The notes under the pieces are model-generated. The model saw only the letters and a list, made by a program, of their open reading frames with translations, was not told where the DNA came from and searched no databases. DNA of 9,968 bases from an uncultured Saprospiraceae bacterium (lineage in GTDB: Bacteria > Bacteroidota > Bacteroidia > Chitinophagales > Saprospiraceae): the NCBI GenBank assembly GCA_937952155.1, contig CALFYH010000346.1, forward strand, positions 1 to 9,968. The letters are read 5' to 3'. Shown here piece by piece: positions 7,107 through 9,968 of this stretch. The number at the start of each line of letters is the position of its first letter. Within the stretch, counting starts at the first letter, position 1. A program made the translations under genes and the position numbers.

Positions 7107-9497
7107 TTACTTGTAGTTTACTTTAATAATCTCCACTCTACGCTCTCTTGCAGCATCGAGACTATAAATTGAGTTTCGTTCGTCCTTAAGGTCACCAATC
7201 ACAGATGCTTTGGCTGTTTTATCTCCAAACGACACGTCCTTAAGTTTGAGTGATCCATTGTTGATATACTGGCTGATACCTCCACCATTAAATGATTTCA
7301 TTTCATTCTTTATGGAATTGATCCTACGCTCACTCAGGATTTTATTATAATCTGATTTAGACCTTGGAGAAGCAAAACCTCTAACTTCAAGCTCTATTTT
7401 TTCGCCCATAGCTAGTCTTTGCTCCAACTGGACAAGGAATGCGACAAATTTATCTCTTCCATTTTGTACATCACTGGTGAAAAATGATTCTATCTCATTT
7501 GTTGCTTGTTGTTTGGCATCACCCGATAAAGGTGCTGTATAATTTTTAATATAATCGCCCTTTCTGATTATATAATCATTTACCAAAGTTACAAATTTTG
7601 CACTTGTCGTAGGTTGATTACTTCTTGGATTAGGATAATCATTATCAAAATACAATGATATAGGAAGTAATTCTTGCAATTGCACTTTTTGAAGGTACAT
7701 ATCTTTTCTAATTGTACCCGTAGCACCATGTGTATCTATGGTTTCAATGGCAGTGGAGTAGCCATCTTTTACTGCTTCCAATTTATACTTTCTATCAGTT
7801 TTAACATTGAATACAAAATCATTTCCTAAAGCATTGGTAATTACCACTTTCTGAACTGAGCCGTCTGTCAAGTCTGTAAGTGTAACTGTAGTACCTGGTA
7901 GCAAGGCTTTTGTCGGATTTTCGAATGTAAATACTTCAAGTCTAATATCAGCTGGTGCCAATATCAATTTTTTAGTAATTACTTTATCGCTAGGCTTTGT
8001 ACGGAATGATTCAGATGCTGTTGTATATCCGTTTTTAGTTGCAACTACTTTATAATTTTTGTTTGGTTGCAAAACAAAACTATGCTTATTTATATCTTGA
8101 GGATTATCCACACATTCCAATTCTTCGCCTGTATCACCATCCAACAAACATATGCGTGTTCCATTAAGGTCAGACATATCAGTTTGTAATAATGTAAGCA
8201 CATCAAGTCTGATAGATTGTACATCTACACTATAGATATCCATACAACAAGCTTCATAACTGTCATATTGATAAGTTGATCCTGCTCTATTAGACGTGAG
8301 GTAGCCTTTTGTACCTTCGTCATTCATAAAATAAAACATGTCGTTCATGCTTGTATTATATGGTGCAGGTAGTAATTCTGGCGTATTTTTACCATCTTTC
8401 AAACTGAACAAATCAAATCCTCCATATCCTTCACGGCCTTCTGTACTCCAGTATAGGGTTTGTGTATTATTATGATAAAAAGGAGAAATTTCATCATCTT
8501 TTGTATTTACTGATGTCAAATTGGTAAGTGATGTATAACCATTCAAAACCACTGAATAAATGTCTCTACCACCTTGACCACCTTTGCGATCAGACACAAA
8601 ATATAGTACTTCATTCCCTGCTGCATTTTGTCCTATCGACGGCTGCGTATTTGAACTGTTTTCAGCATTTACTGAAGCTGGCAAAGCCATTTCATTACTG
8701 AATACGCCATTTTTGTCCACGTCACTACTATAGATGCTACATCCTTGGCTCCAGCCATCTACATAATCACAGATACTATAATAAGCTTTAGTTTTTGAAG
8801 CATTAAATGCGATGTGCGCTACTGATTTATCTCTATCATTCAGATAGCCATCTATTACATTTATCTGTTCGTTGCTAATGTTTTTTACGAGTGATTTGGC
8901 AATTTGTTTATATTTCAATTCTTTTGATTTGGCATCAAATCTTAGAGAACTAAAATACATTTTCCCATTCACCTCTGAAGCTGCGAAATCTGCATCAGGT
9001 GAATTTACTGGATCTGCCATTCTTGAGACGGTCACTCTATTATCTGGCTTGGTGATTAGTGACTTTGCTTTGCCGACTGCGACAAGATTTTTCCTTGCAT
9101 CAGCTGTAAGTGTCTGATCAGTATTAGAATATTCTGACAGATACAGATTATAATATGTCATTGCTTTATCATATTCACCCAGCTTATGATACATTTCTCC
9201 TAAGCGATAGATTGCGTCAGGATACGTATTATTTTTTAATGTATCGATGAGATAAGCATATTTTGATGCTGCAAAACCATAGGCATTATATTGACGCGCT
9301 GCATCTGCAGTTTTATAAATTAGTTCTACATCATTTTTATCAAATTTTAAAGCTTCGTCAAAATAAACCAAAGCTCCATGAAAATTTCGTTCTGTCAATG
9401 CTTTTTCAGCCTCCAGAACAAATGCTTTTTTTGATTGCGCCTGACTCCATAATTGCATGAAACAGAATAGAGTAAGGTAAAAATATTTAATTTTCAT
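7107..9497 (-). CDS. OmpA-family protein with TPR, PD40 propeller and carboxypeptidase-regulatory-like domains
   Basis: A 796-residue exported protein when started at the ATG at 9497, which begins a good signal peptide (MKIKYFYLTLFCFMQLW, cleavage near SQA/QS). An in-frame ATG at 9536 would add 13 residues ahead of it and is less likely. Order of domains: TPR repeats (about 25-140); a PD40/WD40-like beta-propeller (about 157-424) with DRKGGQGGRDIYSV, STEGREGYGGFDLFS and TSNRAGS blades; two carboxypeptidase-regulatory-like beta domains (about 428-516 and 518-603, with KNYKVVATKNGYTTA and RKYKLEAVKDGYSTA); and an OmpA C-terminal domain (about 611-796). The last has LYFDND, VRGFASPRS, LSERRINSIKNEM and a final AARERRVEI. 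OmpA domains hold peptidoglycan, so the protein probably anchors an outer-membrane assembly with its gene neighbours: the PorP/SprF gene 45 bases upstream and the surface-protein gene 31 bases downstream. The helical insertion between LYFDND and ELEVRG (about 80 residues) is longer than in classical OmpA. Confidence 0.92.
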   Translation of the reverse strand: MKIKYFYLTLFCFMQLWSQAQSKKAFVLEAEKALTERNFHGALVYFDEALKFDKNDVELIYKTADAARQYNAYGFAASKYAYLIDTLKNNTYPDAIYRLGEMYHKLGEYDKAMTYYNLYLSEYSNTDQTLTADARKNLVAVGKAKSLITKPDNRVTVSRMADPVNSPDADFAASEVNGKMYFSSLRFDAKSKELKYKQIAKSLVKNISNEQINVIDGYLNDRDKSVAHIAFNASKTKAYYSICDYVDGWSQGCSIYSSDVDKNGVFSNEMALPASVNAENSSNTQPSIGQNAAGNEVLYFVSDRKGGQGGRDIYSVVLNGYTSLTNLTSVNTKDDEISPFYHNNTQTLYWSTEGREGYGGFDLFSLKDGKNTPELLPAPYNTSMNDMFYFMNDEGTKGYLTSNRAGSTYQYDSYEACCMDIYSVDVQSIRLDVLTLLQTDMSDLNGTRICLLDGDTGEELECVDNPQDINKHSFVLQPNKNYKVVATKNGYTTASESFRTKPSDKVITKKLILAPADIRLEVFTFENPTKALLPGTTVTLTDLTDGSVQKVVITNALGNDFVFNVKTDRKYKLEAVKDGYSTAIETIDTHGATGTIRKDMYLQKVQLQELLPISLYFDNDYPNPRSNQPTTSAKFVTLVNDYIIRKGDYIKNYTAPLSGDAKQQATNEIESFFTSDVQNGRDKFVAFLVQLEQRLAMGEKIELEVRGFASPRSKSDYNKILSERRINSIKNEMKSFNGGGISQYINNGSLKLKDVSFGDKTAKASVIGDLKDERNSIYSLDAARERRVEIIKVNYK

Positions 9498-9542
9498 TTT
9501 ATTAATTTTAGGATTAAAAATTGATCTGCCAATCATCCCTTA

Positions 9543-9928
9543 TCAAAGGATCGGGCAATTTTTAAATCTGAAAGGTTTTACATTTTTAATGATATATCTG
9601 AGATGTAACTCATAAGCACCACGATTGGTATCTAGTGCATCATTAAAAGGTGTGCTATCCATATCTAGATTAAATGATACATACCAAGCATTGTATTGGA
9701 GCGCTGCGGTCGGTATGAGTGATCCAGATGTTCTATATCCCAGACCCAGATGCAATTGAAGTTCCCTGCCTCGATTTTGGTCAAGGTAGATCTTACCCAA
9801 TCCACCAAAAACCGTTTCATTGTACTTGGTCTGAATTTGGTGTAAAGCATGCAATTGCAAGTCTAATGATTCTGTCAATCTGAAATTACCAACACCGCTG
9901 AAAGTATATCTCCTCGGCAATTTTGTAG
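9543..9928 (-). CDS. PorP/SprF-family outer-membrane protein, C-terminal part only (5' end missing)
   Basis: About 128 residues of the C-terminal part of a PorP/SprF-type outer-membrane beta-barrel; full-length members are roughly 300 residues, so more than half is missing. The fragment opens with LPRRYTFSGVGNF, contains alternating amphipathic strands (LQLHLGLGYRTSGSLIP, NAWYVSFNLDMD), then GAYELHLRYI, and ends near FKNCPIL. This matches the family's usual closing pattern of a GxxElxLxY strand and a terminal Cys-Pro. PorP/SprF proteins assist export or surface display of T9SS cargo, usually of a type B protein encoded nearby, here the 1207-residue protein two genes downstream. The apparent TTG start near 9920 is not real: the frame continues upstream (Thr-Lys-Leu) and stays open through the adapter bases at 9929-9968. 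It is the first visible gene of the leftward unit, so the operon promoter lies off the contig. Confidence 0.85.
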
Positions 9929-9968
9929 AGATCGGAAGAGCGTCGTGTAGGGAAAGAGTGTCTTCGCC
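9929..9968. other. Illumina TruSeq adapter plus partial i5 index (sequencing artefact)
   Basis: Positions 9929-9961 match, base for base as I recall it, the 33-base TruSeq read-2-side adapter (starting AGATCGGAAGAGCGTCGTG, ending AAAGAGTGT). The next seven bases, CTTCGCC (9962-9968), fit the start of the reverse complement of the TruSeq HT i5 index D505 (AGGCGAAG), exactly where an i5 index would sit. This is adapter read-through at a contig end, not genomic DNA; biological sequence ends at 9928. Confidence 0.97.

Noticed and set aside
8872..9460. Rightward open frames of 65-81 codons opposite the OmpA-family gene.
   Set aside because: They lie entirely inside a gene with clear TPR and PD40 domains; their residues do not resemble real proteins.
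9665..9850. A second leftward frame of 61 codons within the PorP/SprF fragment.
   Set aside because: It is an alternative frame of the same strand; the in-family sequence and C-terminal Cys-Pro ending belong to the other frame.

Overview
This window looks like a single short-read contig from a member of the Bacteroidota, probably a Saprospiria/Chitinophagia-type lineage. That placement rests on protein style alone: AT-rich DNA, a BlaI/M56 pair whose periplasmic tail carries a TonB C-terminal domain, a large PKD/Ig-like surface protein ending in a type B type IX secretion (T9SS) sorting domain, an OmpA/PD40 lipoprotein-like or periplasmic protein, and a PorP/SprF-type outer-membrane protein. 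No rRNA or tRNA gene, insertion sequence, CRISPR array or phage gene was seen, and no intergenic gap exceeds about 105 bases.

Layout. The left third reads rightward: a secreted TPR-repeat protein (35-1195), then after a 105-base gap a two-gene unit of a BlaI/MecI-type winged-helix repressor (1301-1672) and an M56/BlaR1-type membrane metalloprotease (1677-3368), separated by 4 bases. A strong 12-bp inverted-repeat terminator (3394-3426) sits where this unit meets the oppositely oriented genes. The right two thirds read leftward as one apparent operon. Its order in the direction of transcription is a PorP/SprF family protein (9543 to the contig edge, 5' end missing), an OmpA-family protein with TPR, PD40 propeller and two carboxypeptidase-regulatory-like domains (7107-9497), and a 1207-residue surface protein with a type B sorting domain (3452-7075).

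How the genes fit together. The leftward genes form a familiar Bacteroidota surface set. PorP/SprF proteins work with T9SS-exported type B proteins at the outer membrane, the OmpA domain binds peptidoglycan, and the large repeat protein is the likely exported adhesin. The rightward pair is a proteolysis-controlled repressor circuit. The protease lacks a penicillin-binding sensor and instead ends in a TonB-type domain plus a short stretch like the plug of SusC/TonB-dependent receptors, so its signal is unlikely to be a beta-lactam.

Artefact. The last 40 bases (9929-9968) are not biological. They match the Illumina TruSeq read-2 adapter followed by seven bases that fit the reverse complement of an i5 index. 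The biological sequence ends at 9928, which truncates the PorP/SprF gene. Apart from this the window is largely ordinary. I found no convincing new system; the most interesting biology is the domain composition of the BlaR1-like protein and the cysteine-patterned repeats of the adhesin.
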